From: Clostridiales bacterium
GTDB taxonomy: Bacteria; Bacillota; Clostridia; Christensenellales; JAISNN01
Length of the DNA: 64,000 nucleotides
Reading direction: 5' to 3'
NCBI GenBank assembly: GCA_031289755.1
Contig: JAITOU010000001.1
Location: 58,986-122,985, forward strand
Made by a program: the position numbers and the translations under genes. A model generated the notes under the pieces. It worked only from the letters and a program-made list of their open reading frames with translations, did no database searches and was not told the origin of the DNA. Shown here in pieces: positions 1 to 8,690 of the stretch; the stretch's first letter is position 1, and each line of letters opens with the position of its first letter.

Positions 1-96
1 TCTGCCGACACTGCACATGACCACCGTTTCTATAAGTCGGCTCGCCTACGGCAGCTGCAAAACCCACCCGAACGCTTTATTAGCATTAAGCTATAT
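1..96 (-). ncRNA. rnpB: 5' end of a minus-strand RNA, possibly RNase P RNA (partial)
   Basis: No reading frame is convincing here, but a TATAAT box at 103-108 (minus strand) points a transcript leftward out of the window. The first transcribed bases carry GTTCGGGTGGG, then TTTTGCAG, then a CTGCCG arm (minus strand) that pairs with CGGCAGA at the window edge. That order resembles the P1-P3 start of bacterial RNase P RNA, in which the P3 return arm is followed by AGGAAAGTCC. The diagnostic bases would fall just outside the window, so the identity is a guess; another structured RNA is equally possible. Confidence 0.35.
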
Positions 97-102
97 CCTT
101 AT

Positions 103-108
103 ATTATA
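103..108 (-). promoter_or_regulatory. -10 box of the left-edge RNA
   Basis: A perfect TATAAT on the minus strand lies just below the terminator of the SpoIID-type gene. The upstream region is an A/T tract rather than a clear -35 box, which could act as an UP element. Confidence 0.45.
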
Positions 109-118
109 CTCCGATTGA

Positions 119-175
119 AAAAAAACAAAAAAAAGCGTTAGCTCATACCGCCGTATGCGGTAAAATCGCTAACGC
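119..175 (-). terminator. Rho-independent terminator of the SpoIID-type gene
   Basis: On the minus strand GCGTTAGC pairs with GCTAACGC, with an inner stem TACCGC/GCGGTA, and the hairpin is followed by a long T tract (A run at 119-134 on the plus strand). It lies about 40 nt past the stop codon of the gene at 217-2484. Confidence 0.85.
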
Positions 176-216
176 CCCGTTTTTTATCTTTTTTGCCTAT
201 GCAAAAAAATATGTTT

Positions 217-2484
217 TTATCCTTGATTTGCCGTGCCGTTGGTAGCTTCCGAGCGTGCGCGAACGGCTCTGTTCCATGTCAGCGGCCCTATTATTCCGTC
301 GGGGCTTAGCCCGAAGCGTCTTTGAAAGGCTATTACCGCATTGCGGAAAGCTTCGTCAAAGATACCGCTGACCGCCACCTGCGGTATTTCTGGATAATAA
401 TTGTGCAATTCGTTCATAACGACCTGCATTGTCGTCACGTCCGCACCCGTCGAGCCGTAACGGAGCAGCGTTCCCGGATAATTAAAAATCGTTTCGTGCC
501 TGCCCCTGACGAGATTGTATATTCTGACTATTTGCCGCCATGTAACAGGACCTATCACCCCGTCGGGGGTCAGGACAAATTCGTTTTGAAAGGACACTAC
601 GGCGTCTTCGGTTAGCCTGTCGTATTCGCCGTTGACGACAAGGGGCAATACGGAATTGTATACTATCCTTATCGCGCTGAGATATTGCTGCATGAGCCTT
701 ATGTCGGGCCCCGTGTCGCCGAGTCTCAGGGCTACACCCGGATAAGGAGGCGTATCGTTTTCGTCGCCGTCGCCGTTATCGGGGATTTGGACCGTTCCGC
801 TCTCAAAGATACCCTTGTATACGGAATACAGCATATTCCAAGTCGCCGCCCCTACGATACCGTCGGCGGTCAAACCGAAATACCTTTGAAATTCCATGAC
901 TGCATTGTACACTTCGTAGCCGAAGTAGCTGTCCTTTGCCACCGTCGGCAGCGAAGAATAGAACGGCTCGACAGCGTCCAAAATAAACTGCAATTCCAAG
1001 ACGTCCGCTCCCGTGTCACCCGTCCTAAGCACGCTCGTCGGCGGATTTAATCCTATACCTATTCTCTCCCCTTCGCTGTCTAATTCGCCCAGCTTGATGA
1101 CGCCGACATAGACAAAGGAAATCTTGTACCACGTCGCCCTGCCGACTATACCGTCGCTGACCATATTGAAGGTCGACTGAAAAGACCTGACCGCCTGCTC
1201 GGTCGTCGCGCCGAAGTAGCCGTCAGGGTCGGCTATAACGGGTATTAGCGGATAGTTTACTCTTATTCTGCGCAAATAATTTTGAATAACAGCCACGTCG
1301 CTGCCGGTACTGCCGAGTTTCAGGGAATAGCCGGGATAGCTTTCGGTAATGCGGCTGATGTTTTCGGTGACGACAAGCTCGATGTCGTTTTCGTAATAAT
1401 ATTTGAGAATATCGATAGGCTGCATTCCCTGCTCGGCAAGCGGCACCGTTCCCCATTGCGAAAGCCCGGCGCATACCGAAGTCGTACCGTTGCAATACTG
1501 CGTAAAATAAGGATTTTGAAAACCGATACGGCGTGCATAAATATTAAATACCTGGTCTACGGTATTCGATATGTTTTCATAATACGAACGCCCGTCGACA
1601 AAATATTGGTCGTATGCCGTAGAATTTGTTATGTCAAAATTGTACCCCCTGCTTCTGTACCATTCCGTGTATACCCTGTTGAGCGCAAAGGTCACCTGAC
1701 AATGGACGTTCGCCAAAATCGAATTTAAGGGCCACGACGGAAATATCTCACAGCTGGCGACGTTTTTGATATAATCCTCGAAGCGTACCGAAACATTTCT
1801 GACCGCATTGTTGTTCGGCGTTCCCAAATGCACCGTTATGTATTCGGGTATGTAAACGTCCTTTAAGGTGCGGCTGCTTGCGACGGTATAATGCAGCTGA
1901 TTGGTCGGCAGCAACAGCCCGATAGGCGGTATGTTTATCTCTTCGTCCGCTTCGTCTTCGCCGCCGTCGTCCGCTCCGCCGTTATTTACGCCGCCGTGAT
2001 TTACGCCGCCGTTATTCGCTCCGCCGTTATTCACGCCGCCGTTATTTACGCCGCCGCCGTTCGGGTTGCCGTTGCGGCTCTCATATTCCCCCGTTTCAGT
2101 CAAATTTGTGCCGTCCGTACCGTTTCCGTTTCCGCCGCCCCCTTTCGGCGGCGATATGCCTTTTTTTCGCAAAGGGTGCAGATTGACGGGTAGTATACTC
2201 GTCTGACCGTCGACGATTTCCACACCGTTGACTTTTTTGCCTATAAAACCGTTTTTTGACACCGTTACATCATAGGTTTCATACGCCACCCCCATAAATT
2301 CCTGTCCGGCGGTTATACGCACGGCAGGCGCGTACAAAGCAAACACTCCCGTCTTTCCGTTCCTGTCGGTGTAAGCGTCGTACCAAATCTCTCCGCTTTT
2401 ATTAGCGACGCGAACCCTTGCGCCGTCAACGGGCAAGGCGTCGCCCGCCGTCTGGACGTTTATAGAAAAAAAACCTCTCCCCAT
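217..2484 (-). CDS. SpoIID-domain protein with four peptidoglycan-binding repeats
   Basis: About 755 residues. After a short lead comes a beta-sandwich-like region (roughly 1-100) with a transthyretin/carboxypeptidase-regulatory look, then a Gly/Asn linker (about 135-180), a SpoIID-like domain (about 200-380, with the conserved stretch ending in GLSQWG), and four PG_binding_1 repeats in the last half. Each repeat shows the LxxGxxGxDV start and the DGIxGxxTW end. SpoIID proteins are lytic transglycosylases that cut glycan strands; the repeats should tether the protein to the wall. No classical signal peptide is seen. The chosen ATG at 2484 has AGAAGG at a good distance; an upstream GTG at 2529 has no ribosome site. 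The gene stands alone, with its own terminator. A spore-coat or cortex role is possible but not shown. Confidence 0.85.
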   Translation of the reverse strand: MGRGFFSINVQTAGDALPVDGARVRVANKSGEIWYDAYTDRNGKTGVFALYAPAVRITAGQEFMGVAYETYDVTVSKNGFIGKKVNGVEIVDGQTSILPVNLHPLRKKGISPPKGGGGNGNGTDGTNLTETGEYESRNGNPNGGGVNNGGVNNGGANNGGVNHGGVNNGGADDGGEDEADEEINIPPIGLLLPTNQLHYTVASSRTLKDVYIPEYITVHLGTPNNNAVRNVSVRFEDYIKNVASCEIFPSWPLNSILANVHCQVTFALNRVYTEWYRSRGYNFDITNSTAYDQYFVDGRSYYENISNTVDQVFNIYARRIGFQNPYFTQYCNGTTSVCAGLSQWGTVPLAEQGMQPIDILKYYYENDIELVVTENISRITESYPGYSLKLGSTGSDVAVIQNYLRRIRVNYPLIPVIADPDGYFGATTEQAVRSFQSTFNMVSDGIVGRATWYKISFVYVGVIKLGELDSEGERIGIGLNPPTSVLRTGDTGADVLELQFILDAVEPFYSSLPTVAKDSYFGYEVYNAVMEFQRYFGLTADGIVGAATWNMLYSVYKGIFESGTVQIPDNGDGDENDTPPYPGVALRLGDTGPDIRLMQQYLSAIRIVYNSVLPLVVNGEYDRLTEDAVVSFQNEFVLTPDGVIGPVTWRQIVRIYNLVRGRHETIFNYPGTLLRYGSTGADVTTMQVVMNELHNYYPEIPQVAVSGIFDEAFRNAVIAFQRRFGLSPDGIIGPLTWNRAVRARSEATNGTANQG
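1981..2055 (-). repeat. Five 15-nt tandem repeats coding the Gly/Asn linker
   Basis: Five in-frame copies of a 15-base unit (plus strand GTTATTTACGCCGCC and variants) encode GGVNN-like pentapeptides. Copies differ by one to three bases. The array keeps the frame, so length changes would only change linker length between the N-terminal domain and the SpoIID domain. Confidence 0.9.
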
Positions 2485-2669
2485 ATCAACCCTTCTTTTT
2501 TTATGTATATTTACGCTCTCAACAATCACTGCCGCCTTTAAAGAATAGGCGTGCTTCTTATTTTGAAAGCATTCTCATACATTGTATTGCGCAAGGGAAA
2601 ATTTAGTGAATAGCGTATTTTGCAACACCGTTTAAATCGTATAAATTTTATTTTTTTCGACAATCTCTA

Positions 2670-2698
2670 TTGCAATTAGACATGATGTGATGTATAAT
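2670..2698 (+). promoter_or_regulatory. Promoter of the metallophosphoesterase gene
   Basis: TTGCAA at 2670, a 17-nt spacer and TATAAT at 2693 give a near-consensus sigma-A promoter. It would leave a leader of about 185 nt before the ATG at 2893. The rest of the 2530-2892 gap is A/T-rich and I see no other gene or clear riboswitch in it; a weaker TTGACA occurs near 2848. Confidence 0.75.
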
Positions 2699-2892
2699 AT
2701 TAGAGAATGTTCATACATAATTCACACTCTTTCTTTTGCGTGCCGCTTATTTTATTTATACACTTTTACTCCTTTGCTTTTATCAATATTTTGCGTTAAA
2801 TATTTTGAGCTGTACCGACGTTCATTTTATTAGAAACCTAAAAGTTTGACATAAACACGACAATACAACAAAATCTAAGGAGCAAATTTATT

Positions 2893-4683
2893 ATGAATCT
2901 CTTTAAAAGATTACTCTTGTACATACTGACGGCGTTTGCCGCCGCAGACGCGATACTTAATTACGCCTGCTTCCGTATCGGTTACGTTCAAATCGACCAC
3001 GAGCTTTTTAACGGGTTTTGCTATATGCTGTTAGGCATAATGTTTTTGAACGCCGCATTTTTGCTTTTTTGTTCGATTTTTTATACAAAAAAGAAAACTA
3101 AGCCGCATTTAGCCATAAAAATCATATTTATTTTTAATGCACTTCTCACCTTTCTCTTTACGGTGGTCAACTATGTGACCTTAGACCTGGCAAAAGGCGA
3201 AGCGACGTTAATACTCTTTATGAATGCTTTGCCTCTCATTATCGCCGTCGTCGCCGTTCCTTTCCTGCTCTTTGCATTCCCAAAAATCGAAGCAAAAAAG
3301 AGAACGGTTATCGCCGTCATTCTCTGCACGGTTTTTGCCGCGTCGATTTTGTCTTCGGTCTTTAAGGTCTTTCCTTTGGAATTCAAATTTGAAAGTCAGC
3401 CGCTCGTTCTCGATATCGGCACGGGCGATTATTCCGTAGTATGGAGTACAAACGCCGATTCGGTCGGATATCTCGAATACACCTACGCCGGAGAAGATTA
3501 TATAGTCTATTCGATAGACGAAGGCAACAAAAAAGCCGGTCGCGTTCACTCCGCTATCGTACCGCGTGAGCATTTGGAAAACAACGCTTACAGCGTACAT
3601 TCTTCAAAGGTATTAGACCTGCTCCCTTACGGCGGACTGCTCGGCAAGACCATCGATTCAAAAACCTACAACTTTAAAGGCGCACGCGACGGCGGCGCGG
3701 ACATCAATATACAGTCATATTCCGATTGGCATCAGCTCACAGATTTGCTTCTCCAAACGTCGTCATATTTGGACAAAGCCGACCTTGTGCTTTTGATGGG
3801 CGACTATGCCGATTATTATGTCAGCGAACAGCAGGTCATCAACAACGTCCTGCTCGGCGGCGGTCTTGTCACAAATAGCGAAGTCCCGGCGATTTTTGTC
3901 AAGGGCAATCACGAAACGAGAAGCGACGGCTTGTTTAAGCTTTGGCAAAGTCTCGGCATAGACCGTATGTATTATCAGGTCGAAAGAGGCCCTTATATGT
4001 TTACCGTATTAGACACCGGCGAAGGCGACTCGGACGACTTCTGGGAACAAGGTCCTTACAACGCTTTCGAGCAATACATGGCTATCGAAACGGAATGGTT
4101 TAATTCCCTGCCCGACAATAACGGCTTGTACAACATCGTACTGCTCCACAACAGAAGCTATTCGCCTTATTCCGACTTCAACGAAATATACCGTCAAAAG
4201 CTCTTGGATATGGATGTCAAATTAACTGTCAGCGGACATTCTCACGCTATGCGTCTTACCTATGAAAGAACAAACGCATATTATATGTTAGAGGACGGCG
4301 GAAGAAATTCAGCCGAAGGTAACGTTTCGATTTTAGACCTGATTCTCGGCAGCAAAAAACGCAATATAGAGAATTTCAAAAGATTATTCGCAAACGTACA
4401 GTATTACTTTGCATCACAAATAACCTTCTCCGGCAATGACGTAATCTTCTTGGGCTACGACAACTTGGGCAACGTCCTGTTGGACAAAACCAAAGACAAA
4501 TATCCCGTAATTGTAGACCCTTGCGATATGTGCGAGGACTGCGACCCGTCGTGCGCTGATTGCGAGAAGTGCGCCCCTGACCCCGACGCCATAACCGACC
4601 CTACCGACCCCGAATACGAAGACCCTTGCGAAAAGTGTCCGGGCTGCGCTATGCACGACCCGAAGCCGACTCCTGCCGAATAA
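2893..4683 (+). CDS. Polytopic membrane metallophosphoesterase with Cys-rich tail
   Basis: 596 residues. Five hydrophobic segments fill residues 1-155 (about 7-25, 42-64, 74-97, 104-128, 137-156). The rest is a calcineurin-like phosphoesterase with a metal-ligand GD at 'LLMGDYADYY', GNHET, and GHSH. The catalytic part should lie on one face of the membrane, probably outside. The last 53 residues hold nine cysteines in CxxC spacing (CDMCEDC..CADCEKC..CEKCPGC) among Asp/Pro, which could bind metal or form disulfides. The start is supported by AAGGAG upstream. It is one of only two plus-strand genes and is monocistronic, with a promoter at 2670 and a terminator at 4711. Substrate unknown; phosphoesterases of this layout act on lipids, nucleotides or wall polymers. 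Confidence 0.8.
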   Translation: MNLFKRLLLYILTAFAAADAILNYACFRIGYVQIDHELFNGFCYMLLGIMFLNAAFLLFCSIFYTKKKTKPHLAIKIIFIFNALLTFLFTVVNYVTLDLAKGEATLILFMNALPLIIAVVAVPFLLFAFPKIEAKKRTVIAVILCTVFAASILSSVFKVFPLEFKFESQPLVLDIGTGDYSVVWSTNADSVGYLEYTYAGEDYIVYSIDEGNKKAGRVHSAIVPREHLENNAYSVHSSKVLDLLPYGGLLGKTIDSKTYNFKGARDGGADINIQSYSDWHQLTDLLLQTSSYLDKADLVLLMGDYADYYVSEQQVINNVLLGGGLVTNSEVPAIFVKGNHETRSDGLFKLWQSLGIDRMYYQVERGPYMFTVLDTGEGDSDDFWEQGPYNAFEQYMAIETEWFNSLPDNNGLYNIVLLHNRSYSPYSDFNEIYRQKLLDMDVKLTVSGHSHAMRLTYERTNAYYMLEDGGRNSAEGNVSILDLILGSKKRNIENFKRLFANVQYYFASQITFSGNDVIFLGYDNLGNVLLDKTKDKYPVIVDPCDMCEDCDPSCADCEKCAPDPDAITDPTDPEYEDPCEKCPGCAMHDPKPTPAE

Positions 4684-4710
4684 TTTTCATCAGACTACTT
4701 GCAAAAAACA

Positions 4711-4744
4711 AATAAAAAAAAGACTGTGAAAACAGTCTTTTTTT
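4711..4744. terminator. Bidirectional terminator between convergent genes
   Basis: AAAGACTGT and ACAGTCTTT enclose a GAAA loop, with an A run before and a T run after. It can stop both the plus-strand phosphoesterase and the minus-strand acetyltransferase that faces it. Confidence 0.85.
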
Positions 4745-4802
4745 GCGGTCTTATACCGCGGTGTTTGTCATAAAAAGCATACTTGCCGACCGCTTTACGC
4801 TT

Positions 4803-5348
4803 TTAATCTCCGTTTATCAACGCATAATATTTGACCGAATGATACCGCTCTCTCTCATATGCCGCGTCGACCTGCATACCTTCGTAGGTCATGCCGAGCT
4901 TCTGCATTACCCTGCCCGACCTTTCATTTTCGGCAAAGTGCCGGGCTTCTATCCTGTGGATATGCAGCGTTTCAAAGAGATAGTCAATCACAGCCGACAT
5001 GGCTTCGACGGCGTAGCCGTTTCCCCAATATTTTTTATTCAGGATATAGCCTATCTCCGCCGTGTGCGGAAATTTTGAAGTATTCATAACTCCGCCGCCG
5101 CCGATGACCTTACCGTTTTCTTTGGACACTATCGCATAATCATAAGCCGTTTTGTTCTCGTACCTTATCCGCATATTGCTCAAAAAGTCAACGGTATCGT
5201 ATATACATTTGTGCGTGTCAAAGGTCGTATACAGCGTCGTTTCGGGGTCGCCGGCATATTCAAATATATCGACGGCATCCTGAAAAGCGTAGGCGCGTAA
5301 AATCAGTCTGTCTGTCTTTAAAATAGGCGGAAAAACATCGTCCGGCAT
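4803..5348 (-). CDS. GNAT-family N-acetyltransferase (RimJ/RimL type)
   Basis: 181 residues. The N-terminus TDRLILRAY, the acceptor-site strand with EIGYILNKKYWGNGYA, and the late NERSGRVMQKLGM motif are typical of RimJ/RimL-like GNAT enzymes that move acetyl from acetyl-CoA to an amine, often a protein N-terminus or a small molecule. The acetyl-CoA loop (WGNGYA) is intact. GGGGAGAG precedes the ATG. The gene follows two mgtE genes at about 40 nt and may be read with them. The substrate cannot be inferred. Confidence 0.85.
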   Translation of the reverse strand: MPDDVFPPILKTDRLILRAYAFQDAVDIFEYAGDPETTLYTTFDTHKCIYDTVDFLSNMRIRYENKTAYDYAIVSKENGKVIGGGGVMNTSKFPHTAEIGYILNKKYWGNGYAVEAMSAVIDYLFETLHIHRIEARHFAENERSGRVMQKLGMTYEGMQVDAAYERERYHSVKYYALINGD

Positions 5349-5389
5349 ATTATCTCTCTCCCCGTTTTAAAATGCGGAGTTGCTTATCG

Positions 5390-6766
5390 TCACAGATGAA
5401 GTATTATCGTAGCCATTCCGAAATAAAACAACAAGCCCAGCCCGTCTACTATCGTCGATATGACCGGAGCCGCCATAAGAGCCGGGTCAATCTTGATTTT
5501 TTTTGCGACGATAGGCAGCATACAACCGACCATTTTTGCCGCGACTATCGTAAACATGACGCTTATGGCTATGACAAACGCCGTTTTGAGCGTTCCCTGT
5601 TCGAGATTCGGGTATTGTATCAGCACTCTCAAAAAATTGAATAGCCCGAGCGCAACGCCTATCATAAGCGACACGCGGATTTCCTTCCACAGAACCTTAT
5701 AATAGTCCTTGACGGTTATCTCACCGAGCGCAAGTCCGCGAATAATAAGCGTAGATGCCTGCGAGCCGGCATTGCCGCCCGTTCCCGTAATCATAGGAAT
5801 AAAGATGACAAGTATTCCTATCAGGGCGTCCTCAAAGGCTTCGAGCAGTAAGCCTATTAGCATTCCCGACACCATGAGAATACTCAGCCATGTCAGCCTG
5901 TTTTTTGCAAGCTCCCAAATGGAAGATTTGAGATAGGTTTTTTCGGACGGACGGAGAGCCGCCATTTTTTCAAAGTCTTCGGTGTTTTCCTCTTGTATGA
6001 CGTCTACTACGTCGTCGATTGTCACTATGCCGACAAGGCGGTTTTCGCGGTCGAGTATCGGAAGCGATAACAGTCCGTACTTTTGAAAAATCGCACTGAT
6101 ATTTTCTCTGTCGTCGTTTGTGTAGGCATAGATAAAATTTGTGTCCATCAACCGTCCGATGATGTCGCCGTTGTCGGCAAAGAGCAGCTTTCTCAAAGAC
6201 ACTACGCCTTCGAGTACCCTGTTTTCGTTGGTGACGTAGACGGTGTAGACCGTTTCCTTATTTAGACCTACGCGGCGGATTTTGCTTATGGCGTCCTCGA
6301 CGGTGTAGTTTTGATTGACATTGATGTATTCGATGGTCATAATGCTTCCGGCACTGTCTTCGGGGTACTGCAAAAAGGTATTGATATCCTTTCTCATGTC
6401 GGGATTTGTCTTAGCCAAGACCTTCAAAACCCTGTCCACGACATAAGCCGGCATTTCTTCCAAATAGTCAACCGTATCGTCGAGAAACAATTCTTCCAAA
6501 ACCGAAGCGATTTCGCTTTCCGAAAAGGACATCGTCAAATCTTCCTGAATATCTCCGTCGAGATGAGCAAAGACGTCCGCCGCCAATTCTTTTTTTAACA
6601 CGCGGAATGCCAGCATACGCTCCTTTTGAGTCAGCGTGGCAATAAAGGAAGCGATATCGTACGGAAACATATCATTGAGCGTATCTCTCAATGTCCGATA
6701 ATCTTTTTGTGCAATCAAAGCGGCTATTTCATCGGTGTTTATGCGGTCTTCAAAATTGTCGTCCAT
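5390..6766 (-). CDS. mgtE: MgtE magnesium transporter (copy 1)
   Basis: 458 residues with the full MgtE plan: N-terminal helical superfamily domain (about 1-140), paired CBS domains (about 140-265) and five membrane helices (about 290-458). The pore region shows TGTGGNAGSQAS and the last helices keep the conserved Asp in 'STIVDG', the site that selects Mg2+ in the characterised channel. CBS and N domains close the pore when cytosolic Mg2+ is high. It lies 44 nt after a second mgtE and was probably made by duplication. A GGGGGAAGG ribosome site precedes the ATG. Confidence 0.93.
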   Translation of the reverse strand: MDDNFEDRINTDEIAALIAQKDYRTLRDTLNDMFPYDIASFIATLTQKERMLAFRVLKKELAADVFAHLDGDIQEDLTMSFSESEIASVLEELFLDDTVDYLEEMPAYVVDRVLKVLAKTNPDMRKDINTFLQYPEDSAGSIMTIEYINVNQNYTVEDAISKIRRVGLNKETVYTVYVTNENRVLEGVVSLRKLLFADNGDIIGRLMDTNFIYAYTNDDRENISAIFQKYGLLSLPILDRENRLVGIVTIDDVVDVIQEENTEDFEKMAALRPSEKTYLKSSIWELAKNRLTWLSILMVSGMLIGLLLEAFEDALIGILVIFIPMITGTGGNAGSQASTLIIRGLALGEITVKDYYKVLWKEIRVSLMIGVALGLFNFLRVLIQYPNLEQGTLKTAFVIAISVMFTIVAAKMVGCMLPIVAKKIKIDPALMAAPVISTIVDGLGLLFYFGMATIILHL

Positions 6767-6810
6767 ATCCTTCCCCCTTTAAAAATTTTGTAATTATTAT
6801 ATCTTTAAGC

Positions 6811-8172
6811 TTATATCTTTAACAAGAGCTTTGCCATGCCGAAATAAAACATCAGCGACATAGCGTCCACCATAGTCGCTATGAGCGGCGCAGCCATAAT
6901 AGCCGGGTCGAGTTTGAGCCTTTTGGCGATGAGCGGAAGCATACCGCCGATGAGCTTTGCCGCGACGACGGTAAAAAGCACGCTTATCGATATGACGAAA
7001 GCCGTCTGAAACTGTCCCGTCGGCACGTCGCGGTATTGTATGATGAATCTCAAAAACATAAAAACGCCGAGTGCCAAGCCTATCAGGAGCGATATGCGAA
7101 ATTCCTTCCAGAGTACCTTGCGGTAATCCTTTGTCGTTATCTCCCCCAAAGCAAGTCCGCGTATAATGAGCGTAGACGACTGAGAGCCGGCGTTGCCGCC
7201 CGTGTCGGTCATCATCGGAATAAATATTACGAGTATTCCGATAAGAGCTTCCTTAAAGATACCGAGCAGCGACCCGACGAGCATACCCGACAGCATGAGT
7301 ACGAGCAGCCAAACTATTCTGTTTTTTGCGAGCGTAAAGACCGACGATTTGAGATAAGGCTTTTCGGACGGACGCAATGCCGCCATTTTTTCAAAATCCT
7401 CGGTATCGGACTCTTGTATGACGTCTACGATGTCGTCGATAGTTATTATGCCGACTATACGGTGTTCGGCATCGATGACGGGAAGCGACATAAAGTCGTA
7501 TTTTTTAAATATCGCCGAAACCTTTTCTTTGTCGTCGTTTGTGTTTGCAAAAATCACGTTGTCGTCCATGATGTCGGCTACGATATTTTCGTTTTTTGCC
7601 AGCAAAAGGTCTTTGACCGTTACGATGCCTTCGAGTATTCTCTTGCCGTCGGTGACGTATGCCGTATAGACCGTTTCCTTGTCTATGCCGGTACGCCTTA
7701 TGCGGCGGATAGCTTCTTCGACGGTATAATTTTTATTGAGATTGACGTATTCGATGGTCATCAGACTGCCCGCGCTGTCTTCGGGGTATTGCAAAAACTG
7801 ATTTATGATTTTGCGCTTGTCGGGGTCGGCTCTCTCCAAAACCCTTTGGACGACATATGCCGGCATTTCTTCCAAAAAATCCACCGTGTCGTCGAGAAAT
7901 AATTCGTTCAAGACTCCCGAAATTTCTTCGTCGGTAAACGACATGATGAGCATCTGCTGCACGTCGGTGTCGAGATACGCAAAGACTTCGGCTGCAAGCT
8001 CTTTCGGCAATATTCTATATACGAGCAAGCGGTCTTTAGCGTCTTTTTCCATGATGTATTCGGCTATATCCGCCGGATTCATGTTGCCCAAAACCGTGCG
8101 CAGCTTATGAAACTTTTTTTCGTTCAACAGCGTCGTCAGTACTTCAAAAACGTCATTTTCTTTTTCTTCCAC
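6811..8172 (-). CDS. mgtE: MgtE magnesium transporter (copy 2)
   Basis: 453 residues, clearly paralogous to its downstream neighbour over the whole length (N domain, CBS pair, five membrane helices). The pore motif reads TDTGGNAGSQSS instead of TGTGG, while the Asp in 'ATMVDA' is kept. The start is GTG, set by GGAGG seven bases upstream. No M-box-like structure is obvious in the 157-nt gap before it. Two copies side by side may differ in gating or ion choice (Mg2+ against Co2+/Mn2+). Confidence 0.93.
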   Translation of the reverse strand: MEEKENDVFEVLTTLLNEKKFHKLRTVLGNMNPADIAEYIMEKDAKDRLLVYRILPKELAAEVFAYLDTDVQQMLIMSFTDEEISGVLNELFLDDTVDFLEEMPAYVVQRVLERADPDKRKIINQFLQYPEDSAGSLMTIEYVNLNKNYTVEEAIRRIRRTGIDKETVYTAYVTDGKRILEGIVTVKDLLLAKNENIVADIMDDNVIFANTNDDKEKVSAIFKKYDFMSLPVIDAEHRIVGIITIDDIVDVIQESDTEDFEKMAALRPSEKPYLKSSVFTLAKNRIVWLLVLMLSGMLVGSLLGIFKEALIGILVIFIPMMTDTGGNAGSQSSTLIIRGLALGEITTKDYRKVLWKEFRISLLIGLALGVFMFLRFIIQYRDVPTGQFQTAFVISISVLFTVVAAKLIGGMLPLIAKRLKLDPAIMAAPLIATMVDAMSLMFYFGMAKLLLKI

Positions 8173-8225
8173 AACCGCCCCTCCTTTTTTGTTATTACTT
8201 GCGAATATCGGCTTATTTAAGCCGC

Positions 8226-8357
8226 TTTCGGCGATACCGTACGCCGTACTGTACTGTCTAAAACGTCAGATTATCCCCCGCATATTTGTTTTCGGCGGTA
8301 CTGTACGCCGTATAGTATAAACCGACGCTTTAAAAACCCGTCAGATTATCCCCCGCC
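8226..8357 (-). repeat. Degenerate tandem duplication covering the 3' end of the HIT gene
   Basis: An 18-base string CGTCAGATTATCCCCCGC occurs at 8339-8356, where it codes the last residues of the HIT protein, and again exactly at 8264-8281 downstream of the stop. A 23-base block starting TTTCGGCG occurs at 8226 and at 8290 with two mismatches. The order of the two blocks is kept, so a segment of about 65-75 bp was duplicated and then decayed. Confidence 0.8.
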
Positions 8358-8665
8358 AATATATGGATATGCAAATGGAATACCGTTTGTCCGGCTTTTT
8401 CGCCCTTATTGATAATGAGCCTGAATCCGTCCGAAAAACCCAGCTTCCGGCTTATTTCTTGGAGCTTCAAAAGACACTCCCCCAGCTCCGAAGCCGTAGT
8501 CACATCGAGTCCCGTGATGTCGCTATAATGCTTTTTAGGTATCATGAGCAGATGTGTTTCCGCTTTTGGGGCAATGTCCTTTATAATTATCATTTTGTCG
8601 TCTTCGTACAGCCTTTCGGACGGTATTACGCCGCCGATAATTTTACAGAATATACAGTTTTCCAT
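8330..8665 (-). CDS. HIT family nucleotide-binding protein (Hint type)
   Basis: 111 residues, normal Hint length. It begins with the Zn/Cys-type CIFCKIIGG and ends with the histidine triad HLHIHILAGD. Hint proteins are cytosolic phosphoramidases acting on AMP-NH2 or acyl/aminoacyl-AMP. AAGGAG precedes the ATG. It follows uvrC at 25 nt and probably shares its transcript. Its 3' end has been partly copied just downstream. Confidence 0.92.
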   Translation of the reverse strand: MENCIFCKIIGGVIPSERLYEDDKMIIIKDIAPKAETHLLMIPKKHYSDITGLDVTTASELGECLLKLQEISRKLGFSDGFRLIINKGEKAGQTVFHLHIHILAGDNLTGF

Positions 8666-8690
8666 GTCCGCAAACTCCTTTTCGTCGTTT

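Noticed and set aside
135..175. TTAGC/GCTAAC arms like the heme-operon palindromes
   Set aside because: The arms are 25 bases apart and form a terminator stem with a T tract, unlike the 4-base spacing of O1-O3.
1981..2055. Evenly spaced repeats that could suggest a CRISPR array
   Set aside because: The 15-nt units have no spacers and stay in frame inside a linker of the SpoIID-type gene.
7036..7902. Long open frame of 288 codons on the plus strand
   Set aside because: It lies opposite the second mgtE gene, which has a clear protein family; the antisense frame has no ribosome site or recognisable domain.
8173..8329. M-box magnesium riboswitch before mgtE
   Set aside because: The 157-nt gap contains the duplicated HIT segment and a short palindrome, and no recognisable M-box core.
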